A program made the translations under genes and the position numbers. A stretch of 64,000 bases of DNA from Acanthochlamys bracteata (taxonomy: Eukaryota; Streptophyta; Magnoliopsida; Pandanales; Velloziaceae). The notes under the pieces are model-generated. The model saw only the letters and a program-made list of their open reading frames with translations. It ran no database searches and was not told the DNA's origin. The stretch spans positions 3,698,461 to 3,762,460 of the forward strand of contig CM034139.1 of assembly GCA_019914995.1 (NCBI GenBank). The letters are read 5' to 3'. This document shows, piece by piece, positions 35,654-49,414 of this stretch (within the stretch, counting starts at the first letter, position 1; the number at the start of each line of letters is the position of its first letter).

Positions 35654-36160
35654 GAATGCAATACAGAAGTTTTGATCTCTATGTGAAAAGATGGAGTAGA
35701 AAAGAAGCTATAAGAAAGAAAAAAGAGTGTTGAATGAGAACAAGAAGAAGTGAAGCCTGCTTTGCTTTTTGTTTTGGTACAAATATAGAGAACAAAATTT
35801 TCAATTTAATTTATTAATTAATTTTTGTGTTTTTATTTTGTGTGAACTGAGGAATTGTCAACAGGTTAATAGAGAGAGCATTGGATAATAGTAGACGAGG
35901 TGTTGAGTCAGCGGCCAACGAAGACCCACCGGTAATCACCGGTCGCGATGAGGCGCTACTACATCAGTGGGGACCACAAAACTCGAGGTTTGAATCGTGT
36001 AGCTAATAGGCACCGGCTTTTGACCGCTCCTCTAGCACGTGGGAAGCCGCAGTTTAATTACGTCACTTTCCGTCATGTTAGAACCTGCGTCCTGGTTCTA
36101 TGATGAATAAGAAACCGTTGGATAAAGATCGGACGGTCGATATCGGTCAAGTGTAGACGG
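35654..36160 (-). promoter_or_regulatory. WRKY gene promoter with W-boxes and a G-box
   Basis: Upstream of the WRKY start, full W-boxes (TTGACC) occur at 36020-36025 on the plus strand and at 36145-36150 on the minus strand, with a G-box CACGTG at 36036-36041 between them. The block 35880-36190 is less AT-rich than its flanks. W-boxes in a WRKY promoter suggest self- or cross-regulation, which is inferred. A weak TATA-like box lies near 35780-35790. Confidence 0.5.
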
Positions 36161-38630
36161 TTTCGTGTGAACGGTGATGAAGGAGCGTTGGCGGTGTTCT
36201 GGTTTCATCCGACCACACGGTTTCTATTTAATGAAGTGTAATTGTGTAATAGTTCTTCTACTGGCACTAAACTTTACAACTCATTAATCTGCTAAAATTT
36301 TCAATCAATAATTCGCATAGTTAATTTTAATTGATATTAATGTGTGTAATCGCAAAATCAGTCAATGTGTTTAAGTTTTCATAAGTCTTGAACACCTCTA
36401 TTTTTAATCTTAAAATTTTAGATTTCAGCCTTCAGCTTCGTTACATACTTGGTGTAAAAGTGAGTGTCAAGAAAATATTAGTCTTAATTAACTGCCGATA
36501 TTTTATCTAAATTTATAAATTATGAACAATCCTTCTAATTACTTTAAGGTTTTGAATGAAAATTTAGACTTCTAACAAAAGTAATTAAAGCTTTGAAAAA
36601 CATTTGACACCATTTAAAGATTGTAATCATGTACTTAAGAAAAACCGCTACAATAAAATTGTTATTAAACTTGCGTAATTAATTGCTATTGGAATACCTT
36701 AAGATCACAACTGAGCAATGATAAAATACTACTGAAAAAATTGCAGTTTATTGATAAATAAGTGAAGTGAATTTGGTAAGATATAATATGCATGGAATAA
36801 GTTCACGTAATTAGGAAAATTTTGAGTACCATACAGTCAAAGGTTTTAATATTATGTGTATATATATGAACAATTAACCTTAATTAGTGAAATTTAAATA
36901 CCAAAAAGGCTTTTGTTGTTTGGTTCTAGATATGGTTTGAAGATAATTTTAAACTGTTAATTTTTCTTGAGAATCCAAAGTAAAGGTTATGTTTGTTGGA
37001 TTCCATGTGATAATCTGTGAACCTGAAGTCAAATCAATACTTGGTTTTTCTTTTCCATGGAATTTTTGCAAAGAATTTGAGACTATTATATATATCTAGA
37101 ACATAAGACCAGAACTATTCTAACAACTAATGGTTAGAAAGTCTTATATGTTTGTTATATTTTAATAAATGGATTTTATTATTTTAATTTTAGTAAATAA
37201 TGAAAAAAAGTAGCAAGAAAATTTTACTATATAAAAATTTTAATTATTTTTAAATTTTAAATAACTTCTATATATTATTTAAAAAATTTATTAAAATATA
37301 TAAAATAAAAAATTAATAATTTTATTTTGTAGAATAGAACGTCAAACAATCCCTCATTCCTTTGATTATTAAAAACTTTCAAGTCCTTGTTAATTAATTT
37401 AATATATATGTTTATGTAGCCTAAATATTCTAATTATTCTATGTAAGAATTTGCTGATGAACAAGAAAATAATGTGAATACTTGTAACATTTCAAGTCCT
37501 TGTTAATTAATTTACCTTGTTAATATTTTTTTGATATAAAATTATAAAATTTGGAGGAAGCGTATCATAATGAACATAAAATATTAGTGTCAAATTATTA
37601 CCTTATGTAGTACGGTTTGTACTAGAAAAAGAATTAAATGCGGCTTCAACATATTTTAGAGATTAGATTTTTAATTGCCGATCGATATCGACATGAAGAT
37701 TAAATGTGAAAGAAGGAAGGAATACGTCAAGGAGTTAGGAAAGTTGTCCTTGTCCTGAAATATGTTGTTAGGTTTCATTAGTCATGCAATTGAAACATTT
37801 AGAAGTATTTGTGAGCATTTTCTGAAAAAGGTTTTCTTAATTAAAAATTTTAAAAAAATAAGTTCTTTTTTTAATTAAAAATAATAATAATAAAATTTTA
37901 TTGTATACAACTTGTTTATATTTTTAAAATTTTAGAAAATATTTGTGAGCATTTTTTAAAAAGGTTTTTTTAACAAAAATATTTTGAAATTAAAAAAAAT
38001 AAGTTTTATTTTTTTTACTTAAAAATATAATTTATCAAATTTAAATAAGTTAAATTATATATCTGATTAATTTAAGAAAACGTTTTAGAATGCGAGCTTC
38101 TTTAAAATAAGTTTGACTTTATTATTAAAAATTAATAAAAATTATATATAATAATTTATTATATATATTTTTATCAAATTTTAGATTTTTAAAGATAAAA
38201 ATTTATTAAAAATATTATTCCTTTAAGAAACATCAACACGATAACAAAACTGACACCTACGTACGTTTATAAATATGTCTGCATTATCTGCAGTATCTTC
38301 TTGTTTCAGTGTCGTGGTTGACTTTCATGAGATTTACTTGTTTAGAAGTCATTAGAAAATAAATTTATAAAAATAAATTGGAAGTGTTTAATAATCTAAA
38401 TTTTTTTAAATGAATGAAAAATAAATTGTTTAAAAAAAAATTTATAAAAGTAAGTATTCGATATCTCCGAAAATATTTAAAGCTGTATATATCACCAAGT
38501 GAACTAATCTTTCGTAAGAGAACATGAAACTAGTAGTCCTTCCTCCTTCTATCTGCGTAGTACACTTGCAAATTAGTAGCCTGATTCACTTTTTCTCAAA
38601 AAAAAAAATGAGTTCTGAATAATTTTAATA

Positions 38631-38752
38631 TTTATTTTTACAAATTCATTCTCATAAATTTATTTTTTAAAATTTGTTTTACAGAAATATATTTATTTTT
38701 ACAAATTCACTCTCATAAATTTATTTTTTAAAATTTGTTTTACAGAAACTTA
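38631..38752. repeat. Two-copy tandem repeat, unit about 61 bp
   Basis: The units beginning at 38631 and 38692 share TTATTTTTACAAATTCA and TTTTTAAAATTTGTTTTAC in the same order, with very few differences. The sequence is non-coding. Confidence 0.75.
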
Positions 38753-39193
38753 TTTTAGGATCGATTTCTAACAAATAAAATATTTGGTAGGTAGCAATAT
38801 TGGTATAGAGGTGATTCTGTTCTTCCCAGTCCACGTCACACAGAAGACAACGTACATCGATGTGTAGACAGTATAAAATGAGACATGTGATAAAATATAT
38901 AGAACACAAAGTACGTATAAGGCAAAGACTCACCATTGATTAGACATGGCTAAAAGAAATAGAGTAAGCATGAAATTGTTGACCGACCATTTGCAAGAGT
39001 AATTGGGTATGCAAAGTTGAAGAATATCATGGATTTCCTTTGGTTGCTTATTTGGTGCTGCATTTCATTCTGCTTGAATGATGGAAACTAACAAGCAGGT
39101 TAGGGAAAGGGTTGGCTGGCTGTTTTGGTTCCTAGCGAAGGAAGTCCTTGTCTTTGGTAAGGCAGGTTAGTCGTTAGTTCTCCGACTACTTAA

Positions 39194-39430
39194 GGGTGTA
39201 TTTAACTTCAAACAAATTTATTTTTTGTAAAATAAGTTTAAAAAATTAAATTTAAATTTAAAAATTTTATTAAAAATAAATTTATATATTAATTTTGTAT
39301 TAATAGTAAAATTTAAAGTTAAATTTTGAATAACATTTTTTATAAAAAAAATATTTTAAAATTTTTATTTATTTTATATTAAAAATTAGTTTGAAATAAA
39401 TAAATTTTACACGGTAAGTAAACACGCTCT
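39194..39430. mobile_element. Possible Tourist-like MITE
   Basis: Left AGGGTGTATTTAACTT and right (reverse) AGAGCGTGTTTACTTA are imperfect inverted ends like those of the 27.6 kb element. The flanks are TTA and CTA, so the duplication is imperfect. The inside is A/T-only. Confidence 0.45.
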
Positions 39431-42400
39431 CTAAAATACTAGGAGAACATTTTGGAAGTGTTAAATAAAAATTTTTATTAAACTTTTAGAAAATAGGTTT
39501 AATTTTTTATCCAAAACGAAAAAAATATACATTATAAAAATTTTATAGCATACAATTTATTATAAATCTTTCAAATTTAAAATAATTTAAATACTATAAA
39601 ACTTTTTGTTAAAAAATATAATGCGAAACGTATTGCAGAACATCCATTACCTATATAGACCAAGTAGCTAATAAATTACAACTTTTGTTGTTGCGCGTTA
39701 TACAGAAAGCTGTCTAACACATTGCAGCTCTTTTGATTTATTTTATGAAATTCACTGTGAAAGTCTATTAGTTCTTTCAGAATTCACTTTATTTATCAAC
39801 AATTATTATCATACTCAACTAAACATACAAATTGTTTCCACATAAACTTTCAAATACAATCAAATACAAAAGTTTAACTTATTTTGTAAATCTATTTTTT
39901 TTCTAAAAAATGGTACTTTTTGAAAATTCATATTATAAATTAACTTTGTTGAACTGCAATGGCAACGCGTAGTCAAATACATACGGGTATGATGATGTTA
40001 TACAAATTCTATAATGCACGTTTAGGGTTAGGCTACCCTACAATAACAAGAGTTAGGAAAATGTTAATGTCATAATCATCATTATCTATTTACATCAGCA
40101 AGTTAATTAAGTATTCATCAATCGAATAAATTAAAATATGTGAATATATATCTATAAGATCCATATCACCTACTTACCTAGCTACTTCTTGATGATCTCA
40201 ATATCAACCGAGTTTAAAAAAACAACAAAAATAAATTATAGATAGTACACTATGTTAGTTAATTTATCATATAGCTAATCAGCCGAGTGATTTTAGGCAG
40301 CAAGTCGATAAGGTCCAGATCTCACGAGAATCAGATGATGCATTTGAGAATATTTATAAAATAAACTTTTTTAAAATAAAAAATATTTTTATATATTTAA
40401 TAAATAAATTTATAATTTTAATAAATAATAAAAATATTTATTATGTAATTATTTAATTATTTATTAAATTTTTAAATAAATTAGTAGAATTTATAATTTT
40501 TATTCTAGAAAATAATAAAAATTATACATACAAAACTTTATAATATATATATTTTTATATTTTATAAAATTTTAATAAAACTTTATAATTATTGTAAAAA
40601 ATTATTTAAAATTTGAAGTATTATTTAGACTGATCACCTATCACCTCAAACTGCTTCCGTTCAGTTCAAGTTCAAAACAGATGTGGGTGGACTTAAATTG
40701 TATAGAAAAACTTAACATTACAAAATTTTATATATTTATTATAAGTAATGGGTCTAATTCGAATCCGGGCTCGGCTCATAAACTAATGGGTCTAAGAATT
40801 AGACTTATAGTTGATCCTAAATCTATATTTCGGATTTAGATTGGTATAAATAAAGTTGGATTTAGTTTAGATCCCAATTAACCCAAGCAAGTTGCAATAT
40901 TATAACTTGATTATTTTTTCTCATTCCGTCAACAATTGTTCCCCTACTAGTTGTTCCTCTCTTCAAGCAAATGATGTCAGTTTTCTAATCCTTCAAATAA
41001 AAAATTACATCCTAGTTTTATAATTGGAATTATTATTAACAGCAGTACTAATTAATTAAATTGAGAAAGTTGACTCAATCTCTTGATGCACATCTAACCG
41101 AAGTCAAGTCTGTTAGGACCCCTAGGCTTTTATATATCATCATGGTCTATGAATAAACAATTAAATAGAATTTAATTATTTAATCCTAGGCATATTTATA
41201 ATATATTAATTTGTAAGGTATAAGTTTGGTTTCTAGGAGAATATAGAGCTGGTAATTGAAGCATCGTGGCTTGACTTGGGTCATATTTTGACATGGTTTT
41301 ATTGGATAATTTTTTGAAGTCTTTAACCTTAAAAAGTTATGCATAATGTTATAAAAAAATTTAAGAAAATTATAAATTATAAATTATGCATAATGTTATT
41401 TCAGTGTGTAATGGTCATCGGTCTCTATCATATTATCGCTTTCATTCTCTTTGCATTTTCACTTCTTCAAAATTTACTTTTCTTTTTATTTTTTGTTCTT
41501 TTGGAGAAAAAGTATGTTCAAGATAATTAAGAAAATACAGAGCACATATTGAAGTTAATGGTTAATATGAAGCATAGTTCTAGCTTAAAAAGGCATAGTT
41601 TTATGGTCTATTTAAAATATTTTATTATAATAATTTATTTTATATTTTTAAATAAATATTATATATATTTATTTAAAATTTAATTTTTATTAGTTTATTA
41701 ATTTTTAAAATACTTATTTTGAAAATACTTTTATGTTATTTTTACTTTTTAAAAAAAATATTTATAACCACTTCGGAACCTCTCCACAATGTAATCTAGC
41801 CTACTTTTGCATTATAAACCGGAAGGGTGCATAAAGAATTAAAGATCAATTAAATATATATCATCTCTTTCAGCATTTTAGGATAATTAATTAGGACTAC
41901 ATAACAAACGCAATTATCAGTTGGACAACTAATTTAATTCTAACATTGGAGAAATCAACAATGAGAAATGTTTCATATTATAATTTAATTTTTTATAAAA
42001 TATAAAATTGTAGATATTTAATTATTTTGTAATTCTAAATTTTTAAAAAATTTACTAAAAAAGCTAGTGCATAATTTTGTGGGCAGTACTTGAGGTCATG
42101 GTTAAAGGATAATGATTCGTAATGCTTTTTGCGCACATTTTGAAGTCTCCAATTCGGACTTAATTACCACTCCACTAAATTCATTTTTTAAACTTATTTT
42201 TAATCTAAAATAAATAAAAATTTTAAAAAATTTTTATTAAAAATTTTTTAAAAATTAATTTTTAAATTTACTTTAATATAACAAATTTAGGTCGAAGTAA
42301 ATACACTCTTTATCAAACGTATATTATTCAATTTCAAACATATATCAACCAATGGCAAGAGTTAGCTTTTGATCTAGATAAGGCTACCTCCGCACTTAAT

Positions 42401-42899
42401 CACATCAACCATATATGTGACTTAATTATTTTCCTTTTAAGTATTGAGGCTAGTTGGTCTTTTGGGTGGGTAGTATTTGAATTTTTGCTAGACAAGAACA
42501 AGAAGCATGTCAAAGGTATATAATTATTGTCACCTAGTTAATTAATATATTATTATTGTTTAGAAGAAAAAACTAAAAAAGAGAGTCATGGTTAGTAATG
42601 TAAAATTTTCATAAAAATATATATCCAATATTGGCATGTAACATAAGAGTTTTATTTGAGCAAGGAAAAGTATGCCCTATATATTGTACAACCATGAACA
42701 GGCCACATATTTCATAAATGTGTCGGCAAGCACGAGTTACATGCACATCTCATGGTTCTTAAGTCTTGACCTAATTTTATCTTCCAAATTCTAATTGTAC
42801 CTTGACCTCTTCATCAAGTTCCCATAATGTTCAAAAGGAAAACGAAGATTTGAAAAGTACAACATGAATCCCATAGCATTCTTTAATAAACTTTCTTCG

Positions 42900-42962
42900 G
42901 TATTAATTTTTTATAATATAAATAAATAAATAAATAAATATATATATATATATATATATATA
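42900..42962. repeat. Compound microsatellite (AAAT)n then (TA)n
   Basis: AAAT/ATAA repeats run directly into about 12 TA units. The fold-back element begins a few bases later, consistent with insertion next to a TA tract. Confidence 0.85.
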
Positions 42963-42966
42963 TTAA

Positions 42967-43371
42967 AGGATAGGGACACTCTAATCTTTATGTACACTCC
43001 AACGCACTCCACTGTCGTTTATGATCGTGGAGACCTTCAAATCCAATCTCTACCGTTGGATATGAAGAACTACGAGTCGTTAACATATTGATAAAATTTT
43101 ATCTCAATCGGACTACGAATAGACCTTCATCCGGTCACTTGATAATGATGACACAAATAGTAAAAGTTAATAAAAAATATATATTTCTTTTTATAGTCAT
43201 CTTGATCAAGTGCCTGGATAGAGATCAATTTGTATTCCGATCAAGATGAAATTTTGTCGATATGTTAACGACTCGTAGTTCTTTATTTCCATGGTAGAAA
43301 TTAGATTTGAAGATCTCTACAGCCACAAACAACTGTGGAGTGTACATAAGAATTGGAGTATTCATATTCCT
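42967..43371. mobile_element. Fold-back MITE with arms of about 190 bp
   Basis: The left arm (about 42967-43150) and right arm (about 43190-43371) are reverse complements at roughly three quarters of positions, with only a short centre between them. Matching end words are TTATGTACACTCCA near both ends. One block of 24 bases is perfectly complementary (43065-43088 with 43260-43283). No coding frame. The flanks are TA repeats on both sides, so a TA-type target duplication cannot be read. A transcript would fold into a long hairpin. Confidence 0.8.
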
Positions 43372-43379
43372 TTTCTATA

Positions 43380-45850
43380 TATATATAATTTTTTTTTTGA
43401 GTTAAAAAAGACCAAATCATTTTAGTTAATGAAAAATGAGATTATTTTTAAAAAGCTCCAAAATAAATTTATTTTAACTTTTTTATTTTAAGTAATTCTA
43501 AAGAATCCTTTAGTTACTCTTATTTCATTTTATTAGGAGCCATTTGAGAGAGATTATAAAATATTTTTTTTAAAATAAAGAATATTTTGATTCTATTTCG
43601 ATACACAAATTTTATTATTTTGATATAAAAAAATAATAAAATAAATAATAAGAATATCTTTTATAGAAACTTTTATGCTTTTTAATTTTTATATAAATTC
43701 GATACATTATTATAATAAATTATTAAAAAATATAAAATATAAAATTAATTAAAATTTTTTTTAGAATTGAATATCAAACAGTTCCTAATGCTCAATATAG
43801 CGGTGTGCATTTGAATTAGGAACAAGTCAGAATAAGAGGGTGTAGTCATTTCATTGTGAAATTATTCAGGGTCCCTCATATGAAGAACCCTAAACTTAAA
43901 AAGTTGAAAGAAAAAGTTAGCATACCACATCAGATCAATCATTCATGGCCTAAAAGAGGGGGAGAAGGAAAATAAGTTTTGCCATGGAATAATAAGACTA
44001 GGACAAAAGCTTGAACAAGTCCTCTTATAGACTTGTTCTTAGCCGCAATTTTGATCTAGTGGATGCTTACCTCATCCCCACAATAGCTGTTTGCATTATG
44101 AATAATATACCTTGCGTCGCTCTCTATTGAGGTCCTTGAATTGAACATGTATTTACATACTAGGGTTAATAACTAGCTCACTGATTTTTTCCTGAATAAA
44201 TTGAGACTAGTAGGGAACTATGGATGCCAAAAAGTGGATCTAAGAGAAGCATGATATTATTGATACGTATTTCAATCACATTATAAAAAATATAATTCGA
44301 TAAAAATAGAGCTCGTTAAAAATACAGTTTGAAATATAATTAGAACACGTGAAATAGTATTTAAAATAAAATTTCAATAAAAATAAAATTGAGTGTAAAA
44401 ATATAAATAAAATTTGAAGTGATAATTAAAATACGTCAAATTTAAAATCTAAAATGAGACAAAAAGTAGAATTAGGTGTGAATTGAAACACACTCTTAAT
44501 AGAAACCGAAGCTGAAATGAACTCGCACGGTTTATTGAACTTCTAGTAATATAGAATCATGGCGGTCTCAAAATGTTCGGCTTGCAAAGATCAGTTTGAT
44601 GGGATAAGCCCCTAGCACGCCAGACCCACTGAATAGTTCAGTGAAAGCCCACAAATTTGTAGATCGACCAAATCCAATGCAGCTCAAGGATTTTTGTAAG
44701 GCCCAAATTTTTATTGATAAGTCTAGTACTCATGTTATACTGTTATTGTAAAAGAGAGCAAAGAGTTAGTTTGTTTTAGTTGCTCGAAAATGAGTTCTGA
44801 AACAGTAGAGTTCAGAAAAATGGAATTCAGAAATAAGTTAGTTAGAAGTGAGTTTCATTTTGGAGAATAGTTCCAAGTGTGAGTTTGGAAATTCAAAGTA
44901 GTATTTGGAGTGGAACTCAAATTTAAAAATAAAATTAGGAATGACAAGTGAGATGCTTTAGGAGACGTTTGAAAATAATTTTAAAATAGAAAATATTTTT
45001 ATTTTTTTAAAAAATAAATTTATAAATAATAAAAATATTATTATATAAAATTTTGTTATATTTTTTAAATTTTTAATAAATTCTTTAAATAATCATAAAA
45101 ACTATATTAAAAATATAAATAAAAAAGAAAAAATTATTTTTTGAGAAGTAATGCAAAACGCACCACAATTCAAACTTTTAATCTGGCTTAGAGTTTGGAG
45201 CGACTAAAGTCTAAAACACGTCCTAACTTAGGATGCAAATTTATAATTTGCCAAAACAAAAGAACAAATTACATTAACCCACTTTATTTTCTGCAAATTC
45301 CTTTAACTCTTTCATAGTTCTGCTTAACAAATCACTACCATACAGAAAATGCTAGTTCTATGAGCTACAAACTGATAAATAAGTTATATGCAGGAATTCT
45401 TTTGCTTCTATGTGATAGGCAATGCACTTCCTTGGGATAGATCTTCTATCACCAAGGTCTCCTTTAGATTTCTTGTTTTTGTTTTTTGTTTTTATTTTTT
45501 CGGGGTTGTTGAGAAAGAATAAAGGTCTCTTTTCTATTATGGAAATAGGTGTTTGTTGTGCTTTTCTAGATCGATAATTCTACGAAGCATAGTGTGCTCG
45601 GATAACTTGTAAAGTGTGCACTTAAATGGTTGGTTGGTTTTTAGCATATTAAAATTGAGTTAGAAGAGGAGGTGGTAGATAACTTAAGATCCAGGAAGTA
45701 CTCAAGCCCTACCCGCGTCTTTCACACAAATGAGGAAAGCACAAGAAAACAGCTTATCGTAAGTTGCAACTGAAGGCATGAGATTGATGTGAAGATTAAG
45801 AAACTGCGCAAGACGAAAGAAATTTTGCTAGTATAGAAACCAAGAGAAGC
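43380..45850. other. Intergenic, no gene seen
   Basis: AT-rich with some less biased text at 44520-44700 and 45180-45850; no family resemblance was found. The last part may be the old promoter side of the PPR remnant. Confidence 0.4.
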
Positions 45851-45852
45851 GG

Positions 45853-47335
45853 ATGGCTGGATTTGACAAAGTTAAGACTACCACATTCATGTTCAGAACT
45901 CGCCAGCGTGCTCTCAGGAGAATCCATGGTTCTTCTTCTTCTACTTCGCAACTTGTTGAGGTGGAAAATGTTGTCAAGGAACTGTGTTAAGAAGGAAGAA
46001 GCAGCAAAACTCTCACTGCCAAGGACGCGCAGCAGCTGTTCGACAGAATGCTCGAGTCAAGACCCAGGCCTTCCATCTGCTCCTTTTAGCACTCTACTTA
46101 GTGCCATTACAAGATTGGACAATATTTCATGGTGCTCTCTTGAGTCAGGTGCAGCAGCAAGTAATCAAGATGCTATAAATGTACATTAACGGTGAAAGTT
46201 AACAACTAAGACATGGCTTTCCATCTGCATAGAGAGATGTGGTAAGAACAATGCTTAGGAGCCTACATCTTGACATATAACAAGCTCGTTGATGGTCTGT
46301 GCAGGGAGGGTTGCCTAATAGATGCGCAGAATCTGCTTGAGGAGATGTCTCATAGGTTGCTGTGATGACCATGTCAATTACGATATTATTTTTATTGGCC
46401 TTTACAAAGAAGGCAAGGCAAGCATGGCTTTGCAGCTTCACAGGTTGATACAGAATAATGCCTATCAACCAGATATAGTTATAAATAACATGTTCATGGA
46501 TGGCGTTTGCAGGAGGGCTACATGAGCAATGCTATGCAACTATTAAGGGAAACGAGTGCTAGGAGCGTTAGTCCTGCTGTTATAACATACAATTGCATGA
46601 CTCATGCGCACTCCAGTTCAGACGGATTTGCGGAAGCTGTGACAGTCTTTAAGCTCATGGTGGACAAGGCGTTACACCAGATGACGTGACATTTGCAATA
46701 TTGATCAATTCTTTATGTAAAATAAAGCAGGACAGTTGGAAGAGTCTTGGAAGCTTTATGTGTCTTGATAAATGGAGGAAGGCCTAATGCTAACATTCAT
46801 TTTGCGTTCCTTCATGGATTATGTATTTCGGAATGCCTTGATAATGCGCTAAGGACATTCCATCAAATGACACTTAAATTGGTCGGAGGCCACGGTTGTT
46901 TGTTATAAGATCTTGATAGTTGGATTTTGCAAGTGCTGAAGAGTTAACGAGGCTTTTGATTTGTTTAAGAAAATGCTCGAGAAAAGTTTCAATGTGATAT
47001 TCAGACATACAACACTAAGATTGTCGGGTTTGGTCAAATTCATAGATTAGATGATGGTAAACTGTCCAACGAAATGCTTTCTCAAAGGAATTCTCCCATT
47101 TATGATAACTCTAATATGTGGCTCTTGTAACTTCGGCAAGTTGGGAAGAGGTTTGGAGTACTTCTATGAAATGCATGATCACAAGATTTCTCCAGATATT
47201 ACAACTTTTAATGCACAAGTGAATGGTATTAGTAGAAAAGGCACGGTCGATGAAGCACAGAAGCTGTTTAGCTTAAATAAGGCAACTACCAAATTATTGA
47301 AGGCAGAGACACTAGCAATGAAGTTAAATTCTTAA
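45853..47335 (+). pseudogene. Pentatricopeptide repeat (P-class PPR) pseudogene
   Basis: PPR proteins bind organelle RNA with rows of 35-residue helical repeats. The start ATG at 45853 opens a basic N-terminus (MFRTRQRALRRIHG) of the organelle-targeting kind, followed by VVKELC and, after a stop, LTAKDAQQLFDRMLESRPRP. Later repeat pieces are NKLVDGLCREGCLIDAQNLL (from about 46270), NAMQLLRETSARSVSPAVIT (46525 on), AEAVTVFKLMVDKAL, NEAFDLFKKMLEKS (about 46937) and DITTFNAQVNGISRKGTVDE (about 47205), with AQKLF next. Many frameshifts and stops separate them, so no intact protein is possible. Order and spacing of the repeats are kept, which points to decay in place. Confidence 0.85.
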
Positions 47336-49414
47336 AGAGTTGCAGTTATTTCACCTCTTTTATTAATAGAGTTTTTGAATGTTGCTTCAAAATGGGGAGA
47401 AACACCAGCAGCCAGCAGGACAACAGCAAATCATTGCGCTCATAATCAATCTTAACTTCGATTTCTGTGGACAGTTGTTCATAAGGTTTGAAGATCACTC
47501 AAGACAAAGACAACCAAGCAGAAGCTAGATAGAACAGAACAAGAATTTATTCCATCCAATGCATAGACAGCCATGAATTTCCCCCTGTCACTTTTGTTGA
47601 AGAAATCACAGCTCATTCCTTTTCATCACATTTATTTTGATATTAATCTGTTAAATCCCATGACTGCTTCATCAATGAATTTCTTTTTAAAGATGATCCC
47701 ACTGGAAATTTAAACCATCCGACTGTTGAGCGCTTGGCAAAGGAATCAATCTTGAGGAAAATAATTTCTTAGCCAATAATGTCGTATTATATTAAACCTG
47801 ATGTATTCGTGACGAATAATGTCCATGACAACGGCACTGCTCATATTTTACAACAATTTGAAGCGTTAAAAGGATACTAATCTTAGGGGGCTTTTGGGAT
47901 TACTTATGAAATGAAATTTTTGTGAAATAAAAAATATTTTTATCTTTTTTAAAAAACGAGCTCTATTTTTTTACTTAAAAATAAAAATAAAAATATGCAA
48001 TAAAAAAAATTTCACTCCGTAAAATTTTTCTACACTTTCTAAATTTTTAAATAAATTTTTTATATATTTATAAAATATATATTAAAAAACATAAAATAAA
48101 AAATTAAAAAGAAAAGTTGGAGATAAGTAATCCCAAACACCCCGATACGGCGATGAAAAAGAAACTTTAATTTCAGGCGAGTCTTATTTATTCTGAAATG
48201 ATCCGAAAAGTAAGTCTTTTCAAAAATTAATTTAAAATATAAATGCTTTATAAAAACAAATATATAAAATTATTTAAATAAATTATGATTAAAATAGTTT
48301 AGTTTAGAATTACTTCGTGGGAAGTAAACAAACTTTTATTATTTCTTCTTTTCCTTGGAAGCAAGGCCAAAGTGGATTCTGACACTCACTCTCATCCCGA
48401 CAAATTTTATTTTTTCCTTCGAAGCAAAGACAGAAAGTAGATTCCGACGCTCGAAATCTAATCGGGACACAGACGTGTTCTTTTGAATCATGACTGAATT
48501 ATTAAAAAATAAATTATTATACATAAATTTTTATAAATTATATTTTAAAAAATAATTTAATTTATGTATATTTAAAAAAATAAAATTGAAAATTTCTTTT
48601 AAAAAAATATTTTTAGCTAGAAGTAAACAAAATAACATTTTAATGAGAGATAAGTTATAAGAATAAAAAACATTTAAAATTGTCAGCTTCTTTTGGAATG
48701 CATGGTTGATGTGCTAGTAACGAAGGTCTCAATTTTGCTTGACAGGTAAATATTTCTTCATTGTGGTTTTGTGTCCACTACTTTTCAGCTGATGTTCGGC
48801 TTTTTATTAATCAACTAGTTCTTTACACAACTGAGACTATTAAGGTGTTATTTGACAATATTTATCACTACTTATTAAAAAAAATTTTATTTTTATTTTT
48901 AAATAAATATTTTATATTATTATTAAAAAATATAGATAATATTATACATCATAATTGTTTTGCATTTTTTTAAATAAAAAATCAAACATGTTTAAAAAAG
49001 TCTTTAAAAAGTTCATTTTTACAAAAAGTTCTTAAAAAAACCATCTCGCATATGGTTCTTGGGTTTTCAGTAAGGCATATGTAATTCCCAGAATGATTTA
49101 TATCTTTCAATTAAATTCTTCCGAATAATTTTTTATATTTATTTTTATAAATTTATTTTATAATTTTATCTTTCTATTTTGTTTTAAAATAATTTACTTC
49201 TAAAAATTCACTTTGTCGTACATTTAAACATGTCCTAAATTGCCTATCTCAACTAAGCCTGATATGTCAGAATCAAATTTCTGTGTTATGAATAACAATC
49301 TCTGAACCTTGATAATAATTTTGTTTGATGAACTGTTTTGTATAGCCACTCGACAACTTGCTTTTACCTGCATGAGCTCAATAATTAATAGACTTGTTGC
49401 GGGGATATTTTGGA
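47336..49414. other. Intergenic, AT-rich, one MITE
   Basis: After about 300 bases of PPR 3' side there is a MITE at 47887-48143 and then AT-rich DNA with nothing recognisable. The segment 48340-48480 is less AT-rich with a repeated ATTC(C/T)GAC(A/G)CTC word, of unknown meaning. Confidence 0.4.
47887..48143. mobile_element. MITE with GGGG-TTTGGGATTACTTAT ends, 257 bp
   Basis: The left end GGGGCTTTTGGGATTACTTA and right end (reverse) GGGGTGTTTGGGATTACTTA differ at two positions. The inside is A/T-rich with no coding frame. No target duplication could be read. Confidence 0.65.

Larger units (their letters stand above)
36190..42960. other. Long intergenic AT-rich region
   Basis: No coding block of any family was recognised on either strand over this 6.8 kb. 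It consists of A/T-rich tracts, small MITE-like pieces with GTGTTTA-type ends (for example 39194-39430), one two-copy repeat at 38.6 kb, and an (AAAT)n and (TA)n tract at its right end. Confidence 0.45.
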
